Positions 7,410 through 15,626 are shown, numbered from the stretch's first letter. The stretch: 19,341 nt of DNA from Flavobacteriaceae bacterium (GCA_030618945.1 JAUXCI010000013.1:1-19341), one strand, 5' to 3'. Notes: a model not told the origin generated them from the letters alone. Numbers and translations: made by a program.

Positions 7410-9170
7410 ATGAAAAGAAACTATTTAGTCATATCGATTCTATTATTCACTTTGCAAAGCGTTATCGGACAGGTAACGTTTAAAACCGAGGTGAGTAAAA
7501 CTGAGCTGGGTCTTAACGAGCGGCTTAGAATAGAATTTTCTATCGACAGACAAGGGGGTGATGATTTTACACCTCCTGACTTTAAGAATTTTAAAGTTTT
7601 AGCAGGCCCTAGTCAGTCAAGTAGTTTTGCTTCTATCAACGGCAAAACTTCTTATAAATTAACCTATACCTACGTTATTCAACCTCTTTCAAAGGGGAGC
7701 TTTAATATCCCTTCGGCTAGTATTACTTATAATGACGAAATCATCAAATCCAATACGATGAGAATTACTGTATCTGACGCCATTGCCATTCCGGAGGATC
7801 CTAATGACCCGAGGTATATAGCGCAACAGAATATTCATTTGGAAGTAGAGCTATCTAATCAAAGGCCATATGTTGGAGAGAGTATATCGGTTGTTTATAA
7901 ACTATTCGTGAACACTAGTTTAGTCAATGTTCAAAATACAAGGGAGGTTTCATCTCCATCGTTTAGCGGATTTTGGAATCAAAATATCGATGTTAAAAAA
8001 TGGGTAGCTCAAAATGGAACATACGGGGGTAAACCACATCGTTTTGTTATCATTAGAAAAACTGTTTTGATCCCTCATAAGGGAGGTAAACTCGAAATTG
8101 AGCCCCTGGAAATGGAAATTACTGCCGGTATTCCCATGGGTCGAAGAGATTTTTTCGGAAATATGTTGATGAATGACGTTAGTTTTACGCTGACTTCAGG
8201 CAGAAAAGTGATTAATGTAAAAGAATTGCCTTCTGAGAACAAGCCCTTTAATTTTACGGGTGCTGTTGGAGATTTTGAATTTAAAGTCACACCTAGTAAA
8301 ACCAATTTGAACGCGAACGAATCTGCTCAGATAAAAGTTGAGTTGAGCGGAAGGGGAAATTTAAAACTGATTAAGTTACCAACTATTGAAACTGCCAACG
8401 GATTAGAGGTGTATGATCCCGAGCATAAGGAAAATATTAAAACCACCTTAGCTGGTCTGTCAGGAACTGTTTTTGATCAATACGCCGTGGTTCCTCAATC
8501 AAGGGGAAAATTCAAGATTCCAAGTGTTTCTTTTTCCTATTTTAACCCCAAAGAAGAAAAGTACCATTCTGTAAGTACCGATCCGATAGTCCTCAATGCC
8601 TTGCAAGGGAGAGAAATTGTGGATGAAGGCCTACAGTCAAACAAAAGATCGGTTGTTAGTAATGAAGGCGACATTAGGTATATTCATTTAAAAAGCTCCT
8701 TTGTTTCTACTCAAAAGGAGACGGATTTCTTTAGGTCAGATCTTTTTTATTTTTTGATGATTCTTCCCTTGTTGTCGATTCCGCTAGGGATATTTATAGG
8801 TAAAAAGAAAGAACAAAGGGATAGTGATATTATCGGAAATAAGCGAAGGAAGGCTGACAGACTGGCAAGGAAATATTTGTCACAAGCTAGAAAACAATTG
8901 GGTAAAAAAGAAGCTTTCTATATCGCTTTGGAGAGAGCCTTACACAATTATTTAAAAGCCAAATTACACATAGAAACATCAGAGATATCTAAAGATAAAA
9001 TTGCAGATATTCTTGGAAATCTGAAAGTAAACGAAACCATTATTCAGGAATTTAATACCGTTTTGGATAATTGTGATTACGCTCGTTATACACCTTCCAC
9101 TGATGTAATGATGAAACAGGAATATGAAAAAGCAAAAGAGGTTATTGCTAAATTAGATAAAGAGTTATAG
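7410..9170 (+). CDS. batD: BatD (oxygen-tolerance family) membrane protein
   Basis: A 586-residue protein with a signal peptide (residues 1-20, ending SVIGQ), a long extracytoplasmic region built of beta-sandwich-like BatD domains (about 21-430), one membrane helix (about 445-464) and a cytosolic helical tail (about 470-586). The start VTFKTEVSKTELGLNERL and the repeated closing strands (GSFNIPSASITY near 96-107, GKFKIPSVSFSY near 366-377) are typical of BatD. It likely forms the large periplasmic part of the Bat complex. The C-terminal tail resembles the tail of the short BatD-like protein three genes upstream. It follows batC after 44 bases that hold an 8-bp palindrome TAGGCCTA (7393-7400) of unknown meaning. 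It ends three bases before the batE start. Confidence 0.92.
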   Translation: MKRNYLVISILLFTLQSVIGQVTFKTEVSKTELGLNERLRIEFSIDRQGGDDFTPPDFKNFKVLAGPSQSSSFASINGKTSYKLTYTYVIQPLSKGSFNIPSASITYNDEIIKSNTMRITVSDAIAIPEDPNDPRYIAQQNIHLEVELSNQRPYVGESISVVYKLFVNTSLVNVQNTREVSSPSFSGFWNQNIDVKKWVAQNGTYGGKPHRFVIIRKTVLIPHKGGKLEIEPLEMEITAGIPMGRRDFFGNMLMNDVSFTLTSGRKVINVKELPSENKPFNFTGAVGDFEFKVTPSKTNLNANESAQIKVELSGRGNLKLIKLPTIETANGLEVYDPEHKENIKTTLAGLSGTVFDQYAVVPQSRGKFKIPSVSFSYFNPKEEKYHSVSTDPIVLNALQGREIVDEGLQSNKRSVVSNEGDIRYIHLKSSFVSTQKETDFFRSDLFYFLMILPLLSIPLGIFIGKKKEQRDSDIIGNKRRKADRLARKYLSQARKQLGKKEAFYIALERALHNYLKAKLHIETSEISKDKIADILGNLKVNETIIQEFNTVLDNCDYARYTPSTDVMMKQEYEKAKEVIAKLDKEL

Positions 9171-9173
9171 GAA

Positions 9174-9953
9174 TTGAATTTGATTAGTTTGATAGTTAAA
9201 ACGAAAATAGTATTGGTTATTTTATTTTGCCTAAGTGGGATGATGTCTCATGGGCAAGAATTGGATAGTTTGTTCAACTCCGCGAACAAATTATATCAGC
9301 AGGAAAGTTACCAGAAAGCTTTAGAGTTGTATCAACAGATCGAAAAACAAGAAATGGAGTCAGAAGAACTTTATTTCAACATGGCCAATATCTATTATAA
9401 GACGAACCAGGTTGCTCCCTCAATATATTATTATGAAAAGGCGTTGAGTTTGAGTCCTGGGAATAAAGATTTCACATTTAATTTGGAATTAGCCAATACG
9501 ATGGTATTGGATAATATAGAACCATTACCAAAAAGTATAGGTCAAAAATTTAATGACAATGTCATTCTTAGGTTTACTTATGAAACCTGGGCAAAGATCG
9601 CTGTTAGTCTTGCTTTTTTGTTTGCCCTATTATTTCTTCTGTATCATTTCTCTTATAGCACTGGTAAAAAAAGGATTTATTTTATAACCAGTATACTCAC
9701 TGTAATCTTTGTGACGGTTAGCTTGTTTTTTTCATTTAAGAATAAACATTATGTGGAGAATAACATCGAAGCCATCATTTTTTCAGGACAGACCCAAGTC
9801 AAAAGTGCTCCAACAAACTCAAGTGAAGTTTATTTTGAACTCCATGAAGGCACCAAAGTTCTGATTTTGGAATCTTTGGATAACTGGAAAAAGATTAAGA
9901 TAGCCGATGGTAAAATGGGTTGGATGAAAGTTTCTGACTTAAAAGAGATTTGA
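9174..9953 (+). CDS. batE: BatE: TPR and SH3-like domain membrane protein
   Basis: The protein has an N-terminal signal (about residues 1-27), two TPR repeats (about 32-60 and 65-98, the second with APSIYYYEKALSLSPGNKD), two membrane helices (about 140-158 and 167-187) and a C-terminal bacterial SH3-like domain (about 195-257, ending GKMGWMKVSDLKEI). This domain order is that of BatE, last gene of the operon. SH3-like domains of this type often bind peptidoglycan or other proteins, so a cell-wall contact is possible. No ATG precedes the signal sequence, so the start must be non-ATG: TTG at 9174 or TTG at 9180. AGGA at 9169-9172 is seven bases from 9180 and better placed for that one; 9174 is given as the outer bound. 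The gene converges on the methyltransferase gene with a 36-base gap and no evident hairpin. Confidence 0.88.
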   Translation: MNLISLIVKTKIVLVILFCLSGMMSHGQELDSLFNSANKLYQQESYQKALELYQQIEKQEMESEELYFNMANIYYKTNQVAPSIYYYEKALSLSPGNKDFTFNLELANTMVLDNIEPLPKSIGQKFNDNVILRFTYETWAKIAVSLAFLFALLFLLYHFSYSTGKKRIYFITSILTVIFVTVSLFFSFKNKHYVENNIEAIIFSGQTQVKSAPTNSSEVYFELHEGTKVLILESLDNWKKIKIADGKMGWMKVSDLKEI

Positions 9954-9989
9954 ATAAAAATGATGATATAATCAGCGTTGTTACTAGTT

Positions 9990-10751
9990 TTATTTCGTAC
10001 AAACCGGTAAGATTTCACCTTTCGCCAAACAGTATTTTTCAACCAAATCAGGTGATAATTTGGCTGAATAATCGATTTCATTGACTTTGAATCCAACCTT
10101 CCTTAACCGATCAAAATAGTCTTTACCATAGATTCTTACATGATCATACTGACCAAAATGCGCAGCTCTTTCCTCCGGGCTCGTAATACTTGAATTTTCA
10201 TAGGTTTGCTCCAAACTAAGGTCCTGGGGAATTTGAAAAATTCCTATTCCACCTGGCTTAAGAACTCTAAAAAGTTCACTCATGGCCTTGGCATCATCTT
10301 CAATATGTTCTAATACATGATTACAAAGTACAAAGTCAAAGAGCTTGTCTTCAAATGGGAGGTTAAGGATGTCAGCTTTTACATCGACTATGGGAGAATA
10401 AAGATCGGCAGTGGTATAGTCTAAATTCTTCATTTTTTTAAAAATGGACAAAAAGCACTGCTCGGGAGCCATGTGTAAAACCTTTAATTCTTTCTCGAAA
10501 AATGTTGTTTCCTTTTTAAGGTAAAGCCAAAGTAATCGATGACGCTCTAATGACAAGGTGCTAGGAGATAGCACATTAGGCCTTTGTTTCCCATATCCGT
10601 AAGGTAAAAATCGCTTAAACCCTTTACCGTCAATGGGATCAATATAAGTATCACCTTTGAGTAATACTGACAAGACCGGTCTTGCCAAATAACTCATTTT
10701 GATTAAATAAGGTCTTGGAATGGTATTTAGAACAAATTTGAAGATCTTCAT
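9990..10751 (-). CDS. Class I SAM-dependent methyltransferase
   Basis: A 253-residue protein with a Rossmann methyltransferase core at about 88-215. Motif I is unusual (KVLHMAPEQCF, residues 90-100, in place of the usual D/ExGxGxG). It is followed by TADL at 114-117, KADILNLPF at 125-133, the signature CNHVLEHIEDD at 143-153 and LKPGG at 165-169. This is a Methyltransf_11-like protein. The region before the core (about 1-85) is basic and may bind substrate or membrane. The substrate cannot be read from the sequence. It lies 11 bases after map on the same strand and has no promoter of its own, so it is probably co-transcribed with map, which does not by itself imply a shared pathway. Confidence 0.85.
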   Translation of the reverse strand: MKIFKFVLNTIPRPYLIKMSYLARPVLSVLLKGDTYIDPIDGKGFKRFLPYGYGKQRPNVLSPSTLSLERHRLLWLYLKKETTFFEKELKVLHMAPEQCFLSIFKKMKNLDYTTADLYSPIVDVKADILNLPFEDKLFDFVLCNHVLEHIEDDAKAMSELFRVLKPGGIGIFQIPQDLSLEQTYENSSITSPEERAAHFGQYDHVRIYGKDYFDRLRKVGFKVNEIDYSAKLSPDLVEKYCLAKGEILPVCTK

Positions 10752-10762
10752 AAATTAAACTC

Positions 10763-11569
10763 TTATGAGGCTCTAAACTCTGATTCTTCGTTTGTTATGA
10801 TTCCCAAGGCATCGTTTACATAGGCAAAAGTAGATAGTAATTCAGGCTTCCCATTCACAATGGCAACATCATGCTCAAAGTGTGCGCTTGCTTTGTTATC
10901 GGCGGTTTTGATGGTCCACCCATCACTAAACTGTTTAATTCTATGGGTTCCTAAATTGATCATGGGTTCAATGGCAACCACCATGCCTTCAATAAATTTT
11001 TTACCCCTGCCTCGTTTCCCGTAGTTTGGCATTTCAGGATCTTCATGCATTTCTTTACCTAAACCATGACCCACAAGTTCCCGAACTACGCCATAGCCAT
11101 TTTTTTCAGTATAATTTTGAATCGCAAAGCCAACGTCCCCAACTCTATTGCCAATTTTAAATTCTCGAATCCCTAAATATAGACTTGCCTTAGTAATATC
11201 CAAAAGCTTTTTAAGCTCTTCGTCAATTTCTCCTACAGCAAAAGTATAGGCGTGATCACCATAAAACCCATTTTTTAAGGCACCACAGTCTACAGAAATG
11301 ATATCGCCCTCCAGTAATGGTTCCTTGTTGGGAATACCGTGAACTACTTGTTCATTAGGACTCATGCAAAGTGTATTCGGGAAATCATATAATCCTAAAA
11401 ATCCTGGAATTGCACCATGATCTCTTATGAATTCTTCGGCAATTTTATCCAATTGTAAGGTTGTAACACCTGGTTTTACAGCCTTGGCAATTTCACCTAA
11501 GGTTTTGGAAACGATTAAGGCACTTTCACGCATTAACTCAATCTCCTCACGGGATTTAATTTTTATCAT
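10763..11569 (-). CDS. map: Methionine aminopeptidase, type I
   Basis: This enzyme removes the initiator methionine from nascent proteins in the cytosol. All five dinuclear metal ligands of the pita-bread fold are present: Asp94 (SVDCG), Asp105 (YGDHA), His168 (GHGLG), Glu201 (AIEPMI) and Glu232 (HFEHDVAI). The substrate-contact His77 (VVHGIP) and His175 are also kept. The 268-residue length is slightly above E. coli MAP (about 264). The extra residues are a C-terminal tail after the last metal-binding strand (about 244-268, ending NEESEFRAS). The gene is not in a ribosomal protein cluster here but heads a unit with a methyltransferase. A perfect TATCTTTG -7 element lies 19-26 bases upstream of the ATG. 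Confidence 0.97.
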   Translation of the reverse strand: MIKIKSREEIELMRESALIVSKTLGEIAKAVKPGVTTLQLDKIAEEFIRDHGAIPGFLGLYDFPNTLCMSPNEQVVHGIPNKEPLLEGDIISVDCGALKNGFYGDHAYTFAVGEIDEELKKLLDITKASLYLGIREFKIGNRVGDVGFAIQNYTEKNGYGVVRELVGHGLGKEMHEDPEMPNYGKRGRGKKFIEGMVVAIEPMINLGTHRIKQFSDGWTIKTADNKASAHFEHDVAIVNGKPELLSTFAYVNDALGIITNEESEFRAS

Positions 11570-11587
11570 GTTACTCGATTAACCTGA

Positions 11588-11595
11588 CAAAGATA
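11588..11595 (-). promoter_or_regulatory. Candidate -7 element for map
   Basis: Read on the minus strand this is TATCTTTG, a perfect TAnnTTTG match, placed 19-26 bases upstream of the map start codon. No TTTG is seen at the -33 position, which is merely T-rich. Confidence 0.55.
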
Positions 11596-11672
11596 CTCTA
11601 AAAACTAAAAAGATTAAAATAAAAGGAATTGGAAAGTCAATTAATGATGATGCTAAAACTTGAGGGAAAGGT

Positions 11673-12725
11673 CTATTTATCAGTCAGCTTCATGAGTTTA
11701 GCCACAACCTCCTCAGGAGGAATACCAGACATACAGTTTTCGTAACCACTTACTATTTTTTTTCCGTAAATGGAAGTTGGAATAAGTGGGTATTTTGATA
11801 AGTCAGGAATTAGACTGTTTTCTTCGGCTTGTCTAAATGGTTTAAAACCGGCATAGGGATGCGTATTACCCCAGAGGGTAACAACAGGAACACCATATAG
11901 AGCAGCAAGATGTCCATTCCCTGAATCCATGCTGAGCATGATATTCAGATTGCTAATAACGTTTAACTCCTGTGCAAAGTTGAGTTTACCAGCAATATTG
12001 ACACATTTGTCTCTTTCAAAGGCTAATTCTTCCAAAGTTTGGACCTCCTTGTTACCACCTCCAAAAAGAAAAATGGAAACATTCTCCTCAAGCAGTAATT
12101 CAATAACTTTTTCCATTAAAGCAATGGGGTACATTTTGGTTTTATAGGCAGCAAAGGGAGCAATTCCTACCCATGTACATTTTTTCTCCCCAGTAAGTTG
12201 TTTGATTTTAGGGGAAAGTTCCTGACGTGCTAATAGATTTATCTTTGACAGGGAAATGGGTAAATTCAGTTTTTCTAAAACATCGGCATTTCTCTCGATC
12301 ACAGGTTTAATGGGAGAAATTGTTTTTGGCTTTAGAATAACGAGTTTCTTTCTTTCTGCCCTTCCTTTTTTCAGGCTTACTACAGGAGTTCCGTTTAACT
12401 TGAAATAGAAACCAAGTACTTTTGAACGCAATACATTGTGTAAATCAGCAAAGGCATCTATGTTGAATAGGGATAATTCTTTATATAAATTGTACAGCCC
12501 GTTTATTCCTTTATGCTTTTTATCCAAATCAATGGGATAGAACTGGATTTCAGGAATGCCCTTGAACAAGGGGGCGAGGAAAGGCCTTGACAGCACTGTA
12601 ATCTTCAAAGAAGGGTATTGCTGTCTCAATCCTAAAACAAGAGGTACTATCATTGCCACGTCACCGATCGCTGAAAGGCGCATGACTAAAATATGTTTCG
12701 GGGTGACCCTATTGTTTACGGGCAC
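11673..12725 (-). CDS. Glycosyltransferase family 9 (heptosyltransferase-like)
   Basis: GT9 enzymes transfer sugars, classically ADP-heptose, to lipopolysaccharide core on the inner face of the cytoplasmic membrane. This 350-residue protein has the N-terminal GT-B opening HILVMRLSAIGDVAMIVPLV (residues 11-30), the second-domain start WVGIAPFAAYKTKMYP (185-200), FLFGGGNKE (219-227), and the donor-site block MDSGNGHLAALYGVPVVTLW (266-285) followed by GNTHP. The start is GTG at 12725, overlapping the upstream DUF4254 gene by 17 bases. The nearest ATG (Met15, at 12683) would delete the first beta strand (KHILV) and is unlikely. The overlap suggests tight translational coupling with DUF4254. The acceptor and donor sugars are unknown; a surface glycan role is the safest reading. 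Confidence 0.9.
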   Translation of the reverse strand: MPVNNRVTPKHILVMRLSAIGDVAMIVPLVLGLRQQYPSLKITVLSRPFLAPLFKGIPEIQFYPIDLDKKHKGINGLYNLYKELSLFNIDAFADLHNVLRSKVLGFYFKLNGTPVVSLKKGRAERKKLVILKPKTISPIKPVIERNADVLEKLNLPISLSKINLLARQELSPKIKQLTGEKKCTWVGIAPFAAYKTKMYPIALMEKVIELLLEENVSIFLFGGGNKEVQTLEELAFERDKCVNIAGKLNFAQELNVISNLNIMLSMDSGNGHLAALYGVPVVTLWGNTHPYAGFKPFRQAEENSLIPDLSKYPLIPTSIYGKKIVSGYENCMSGIPPEEVVAKLMKLTDK

Positions 12726-13314
12726 GTAAGACAGGATTTAAGCTTTCATCATTGTACATTTTCATCTGCTTATAGACCTTCATATATTTATCACCCTTTT
12801 CAATATCATTTAGTAAATCATCCAGTGCGATGGTCAAATCCGTTCGCTGCTCTTCAAGTACCATCAATTTTTTATGACAGGCTTTTTTATGATCTTCTGA
12901 AGCATCTGACCTATTAGCCTCTTCCTTCATATGATAGATCTTTAAGGCCAAGATGGATAATCTGTCATAGGCCCAAGCAGGACTTTCAGTATTGATTTTT
13001 GCATCAGGACTTATTTCAACCTTCCGAAAGAAATTGAGAAAAAAACCGTCAATGTTTTCAACCATGTCAGTCCTTACTTGATTGGAAAGATCAATGCGTC
13101 GTTTTATTTTTAAGGCTTCATTTGCGTCAATATCAACATCACGTATTATATCCTCTAAGTGCCATTGTACCGTATCCACCCAATTTTTCTCGTAAAATAC
13201 GTGTTTGACGTCGGATTTGTCATAAGGGTTTAAAGACGGGGCATCGATAAAATCATTTTTGTGGTAGTCTGCAATACTTTGTTCAAATATTGAATAGGCT
13301 TCTTTTGATCTCAT
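12709..13314 (-). CDS. DUF4254 domain protein
   Basis: A 201-residue protein, hydrophilic and predicted mainly helical, with no signal peptide or membrane segment. From memory it matches DUF4254, a Bacteroidota-rich family: NWVDTVQWHLEDIIRD (residues 44-59), KRRIDLSNQVRTDMVENIDG (71-90) and PAWAYDRLSILALKIYHM (112-129). The conserved His, Glu and Asp residues in QWHLED and the R-x-D motif could form a metal or catalytic site, but no function is established. The gene overlaps the GT9 glycosyltransferase gene downstream by 17 bases and probably shares its operon, so a role in the same glycan pathway is inferred. Two promoter-like signals lie upstream. Confidence 0.85.
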   Translation of the reverse strand: MRSKEAYSIFEQSIADYHKNDFIDAPSLNPYDKSDVKHVFYEKNWVDTVQWHLEDIIRDVDIDANEALKIKRRIDLSNQVRTDMVENIDGFFLNFFRKVEISPDAKINTESPAWAYDRLSILALKIYHMKEEANRSDASEDHKKACHKKLMVLEEQRTDLTIALDDLLNDIEKGDKYMKVYKQMKMYNDESLNPVLRARKQ

Positions 13315-13338
13315 AAATTATTTATTTTGAATTGAAGA

Positions 13339-13367
13339 TAAATATAGACTTTCAGATAATTGCCAAA
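13339..13367 (-). promoter_or_regulatory. Candidate proximal promoter for the DUF4254-GT9 operon
   Basis: On the minus strand, TTTG (13367-13364) is followed after 17 bases by TATATTTA (13346-13339), one mismatch from TAnnTTTG. The DUF4254 start codon lies 25 bases further on. The spacing fits the Bacteroidota -33/-7 rule. Confidence 0.45.
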
Positions 13368-13445
13368 ACAATTTATCACAAGCCACAATGTAAAACATCA
13401 TTTTAACCAGGAAAGCAAAAGCCTAAAAAGCTAAAAATGTGGTTG

Positions 13446-13453
13446 CAAAGATA
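13446..13453 (-). promoter_or_regulatory. Candidate distal -7 element in the 245-base gap before DUF4254
   Basis: On the minus strand this is TATCTTTG followed by CAACC, a perfect TAnnTTTG element. If used it would give a leader of roughly 125 bases before the DUF4254 start, containing a 27-codon reading frame (13401-13318). The rest of the gap (13454-13559) is AT-rich and shows only a weak 5-bp inverted repeat (13481-13485 with 13494-13498). Confidence 0.4.
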
Positions 13454-13559
13454 TTTTAAAATGCAAAAAGAATAAAGGAAAACCATATTATTTTGGTTCT
13501 CAGTTCATATATTCTTTTTTATAAGAAAACAACGAAATGATGATGGAAAAGAAAATGAC

Positions 13560-13976
13560 TTAACTTTTAAAGAAACCAAACAGCCCTTTAATACTTTTGT
13601 GTTCTTTGGGTTTTTCAGTTTTTAATAATTGCTGATAAATTTCGCCCCAACCTAGAAGACCCCCAACATTTCTGTCGTCTATAAATACATCAGCATTGAC
13701 TTTTCTGCTAATTGATCCGTCAAATTTTTCTTCGGGATAGCTTTTGTTTACAGCATAAAACTCAAGACCGTTCTTTGTACAAAAATCGACAGCATCTTGT
13801 AACCTTTCTCCATAACGATAGGTCCATAGGATCAATCGATGTCCTTTGTTCTGTAACTCCAGCAAAGTGTCAAAAGCAAAAATTTTGGCAGGACCAACTT
13901 TTGGATAAGCATCTTCCACAATTGTACCGTCAAAATCAACGGCAATGAGCAAGGAGTTTTTAGGCAACATTTTCAT
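13560..13976 (-). CDS. Small HAD-superfamily phosphatase-like protein (cap-less)
   Basis: This 138-residue protein has the four haloacid dehalogenase (HAD) motifs: motif I DFDGTIV at 14-20 (nucleophile Asp14, Asp16), motif II threonine in LILWTYR (Thr52), motif III lysine in SRKVNADV (Lys92), and motif IV FIDDRN with Asp100/Asp101. The spacing leaves no room for a cap domain, so it is a C0-type HAD, similar in size and layout to small Bacteroidota HAD proteins such as the BT0820 type (from memory). It probably dephosphorylates a large or exposed substrate, but the substrate is not predictable. The last 18 or so residues (KPKEHKSIKGLFGFFKS) form a basic, Phe-rich tail that may touch membrane or a partner. 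It stands alone, with a promoter-like element just upstream. Confidence 0.82.
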   Translation of the reverse strand: MKMLPKNSLLIAVDFDGTIVEDAYPKVGPAKIFAFDTLLELQNKGHRLILWTYRYGERLQDAVDFCTKNGLEFYAVNKSYPEEKFDGSISRKVNADVFIDDRNVGGLLGWGEIYQQLLKTEKPKEHKSIKGLFGFFKS

Positions 13977-13989
13977 TTTCTTATTTTAT

Positions 13990-13997
13990 CAAAGCTA
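13990..13997 (-). promoter_or_regulatory. Candidate -7 element for the HAD gene
   Basis: The minus strand reads TAGCTTTG, a perfect TAnnTTTG element. Only 13 bases separate it from the start codon, so the transcript would be almost leaderless. No clear -33 TTTG is seen. Confidence 0.45.
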
Positions 13998-14102
13998 ACA
14001 ATAAATGTATCGTTAAGCTAATATTAAAAATCTTAAGTATTAACTAAAACGAGGTAAACGATTTTTATTGTGCCAAATTCATCTATATCGGCTAATCTTA
14101 GG

Positions 14103-15626
14103 CTATTTTAATAATGTATTACGGGTCATTGCCTTTGGTTGACTAAGATTTAAAAGGTCAAGTACAGTAGGAGCAATGTCTCCTAGAACGCCATCTTTTA
14201 TACCGTTTTCTTTATTCTTTTCTGCCAGAATCAAAGGTACCGGATTGGTTGTATGAGCCGTATTTGGAGAACCGTCTTCATTGATCATAACTTCACTATT
14301 TCCGTGATCAGCAATTATGATACTTGAATAATTATTTTCCAGTGCCGTTGTAACAACTTTTTCCAGGCAAGCATCTACGGCTTCAGCAGCTTTTACAGCG
14401 GCTTCCATAACACCTGTATGCCCTACCATATCAGTATTCGCAAAATTCAAACAGATAAAATCAGCCTCTCGTTTTTTCAACTCCGGAACGATTGCATCTC
14501 TAATGTCAGCGGCACTCATCTCAGGTTTTAAGTCATAGGTTGCAACTTTTGGTGACGGGCAAAGCAATCTCTTTTCACCTTCGAATTCGGTTTCCCTTCC
14601 TCCTGAGAAGAAAAACGTAACATGAGGGTATTTTTCGGTTTCAGCTATTCTGATTTGTTTCTTGTGATTTTTTTCCAATACTTCACCAAGGGTTTCTGAT
14701 AAGTTATCCTTAGGATAAACGACTTCAACCTTTTTGAAGGCATCGCTATAATTGGTCATGGTCACATAATAAAGGGGAATCGTATGCATATTAAATTCGG
14801 GGAAATTTTCCTGGCTAAGGGCCCTTGTTAATTGCCTTCCTCTATCTGTTCTGAAATTAAAGAAAATAATAACATCATCATCTTCAATTTTTGCTACTGG
14901 TTTTTTGTCTTTATCAACCATTACAATCGGTAGGATGAATTCATCCGTTACGCCTTGATCATAACTGTTTTGTACACTTTCCACAGCATTAGACGATTTT
15001 TCACCTATCCCGTTTACCATCACATCATATGATAATTTAACTCTCTCCCATCTTTCATCCCTATCCATGGCATAATATCTACCACAAATGCTTGCCAATT
15101 TTCCAGTCGATTGGGTCATATGGTCTTCAAGATCTTTAACAAACCCAAGACCAGATTTAGGATCAACGTCCCTTCCATCAGTAAAGGCATGAACGAAAAC
15201 ATCTTCCAAACCAAAATTGTCTGCTGCATCGAGCAGTCCCTTAAGATGGTCTACGTGTGAATGAACACCACCATCAGACAAGAGACCAAGGAAGTGGACT
15301 TTTTTATTTTCCTTTTTAGCATAGGTAAAGGCGTCCTTCATCACTTTTTCTTCTGCGATAGAACCATCAGCGACAGCATTATTTATTTTTACAAAATCCT
15401 GATAAACGATTCTTCCCGCTCCAAGATTCATATGACCTACTTCAGAATTACCCATTTGACCCTCAGGTAAGCCTACGTGCAGGCCGTCGGTTCTCAAACT
15501 GGCATTCGGATAATTATTGATTAAGGAATCAAAATAAGGGGTTTTAGCTTTATAGATGGCTGATACATTAGGATTTTGGGTCTCTCCCCATCCGTCTAAA
15601 ATGATCAACATGACTTTTTTTTCCAT
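14103..15626 (-). CDS. gpmI: 2,3-bisphosphoglycerate-independent phosphoglycerate mutase
   Basis: GpmI interconverts 3- and 2-phosphoglycerate in glycolysis and gluconeogenesis using two manganese ions and a phosphoserine intermediate. The 507-residue length is typical. Visible features are DGWG at 11-14 (metal ligand Asp11), the catalytic serine in QMGNSEVGHMNLGAGR (Ser61), LSDGGVHSH at 117-124, FTDGRD at 148-153, the CGRYYAMDRDERW block at 181-193, FFNFRTDRGRQ at 255-265, NFANTDMVGHTG at 394-405 (Asp399, His403), ADHGNSE at 439-445 (Asp440, His441) and His458 in TAHTTNPVP. All active-site residues appear intact. It is cytosolic and apparently monocistronic, with a perfect -7 element shortly upstream. 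Confidence 0.97.
   Translation of the reverse strand: MEKKVMLIILDGWGETQNPNVSAIYKAKTPYFDSLINNYPNASLRTDGLHVGLPEGQMGNSEVGHMNLGAGRIVYQDFVKINNAVADGSIAEEKVMKDAFTYAKKENKKVHFLGLLSDGGVHSHVDHLKGLLDAADNFGLEDVFVHAFTDGRDVDPKSGLGFVKDLEDHMTQSTGKLASICGRYYAMDRDERWERVKLSYDVMVNGIGEKSSNAVESVQNSYDQGVTDEFILPIVMVDKDKKPVAKIEDDDVIIFFNFRTDRGRQLTRALSQENFPEFNMHTIPLYYVTMTNYSDAFKKVEVVYPKDNLSETLGEVLEKNHKKQIRIAETEKYPHVTFFFSGGRETEFEGEKRLLCPSPKVATYDLKPEMSAADIRDAIVPELKKREADFICLNFANTDMVGHTGVMEAAVKAAEAVDACLEKVVTTALENNYSSIIIADHGNSEVMINEDGSPNTAHTTNPVPLILAEKNKENGIKDGVLGDIAPTVLDLLNLSQPKAMTRNTLLK

Noticed and set aside
1557..9953. Possibility that the MoxR/vWA cluster is a defence or gas-vesicle-type ternary system
   Set aside because: The presence and order of BatC, BatD and BatE domains fit the standard bat operon; no effector, nuclease or gas-vesicle protein is nearby.
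9954..9989. Bidirectional terminator between the convergent batE and methyltransferase genes
   Set aside because: No inverted repeat long enough to form a stable stem is visible in the 36 bases.
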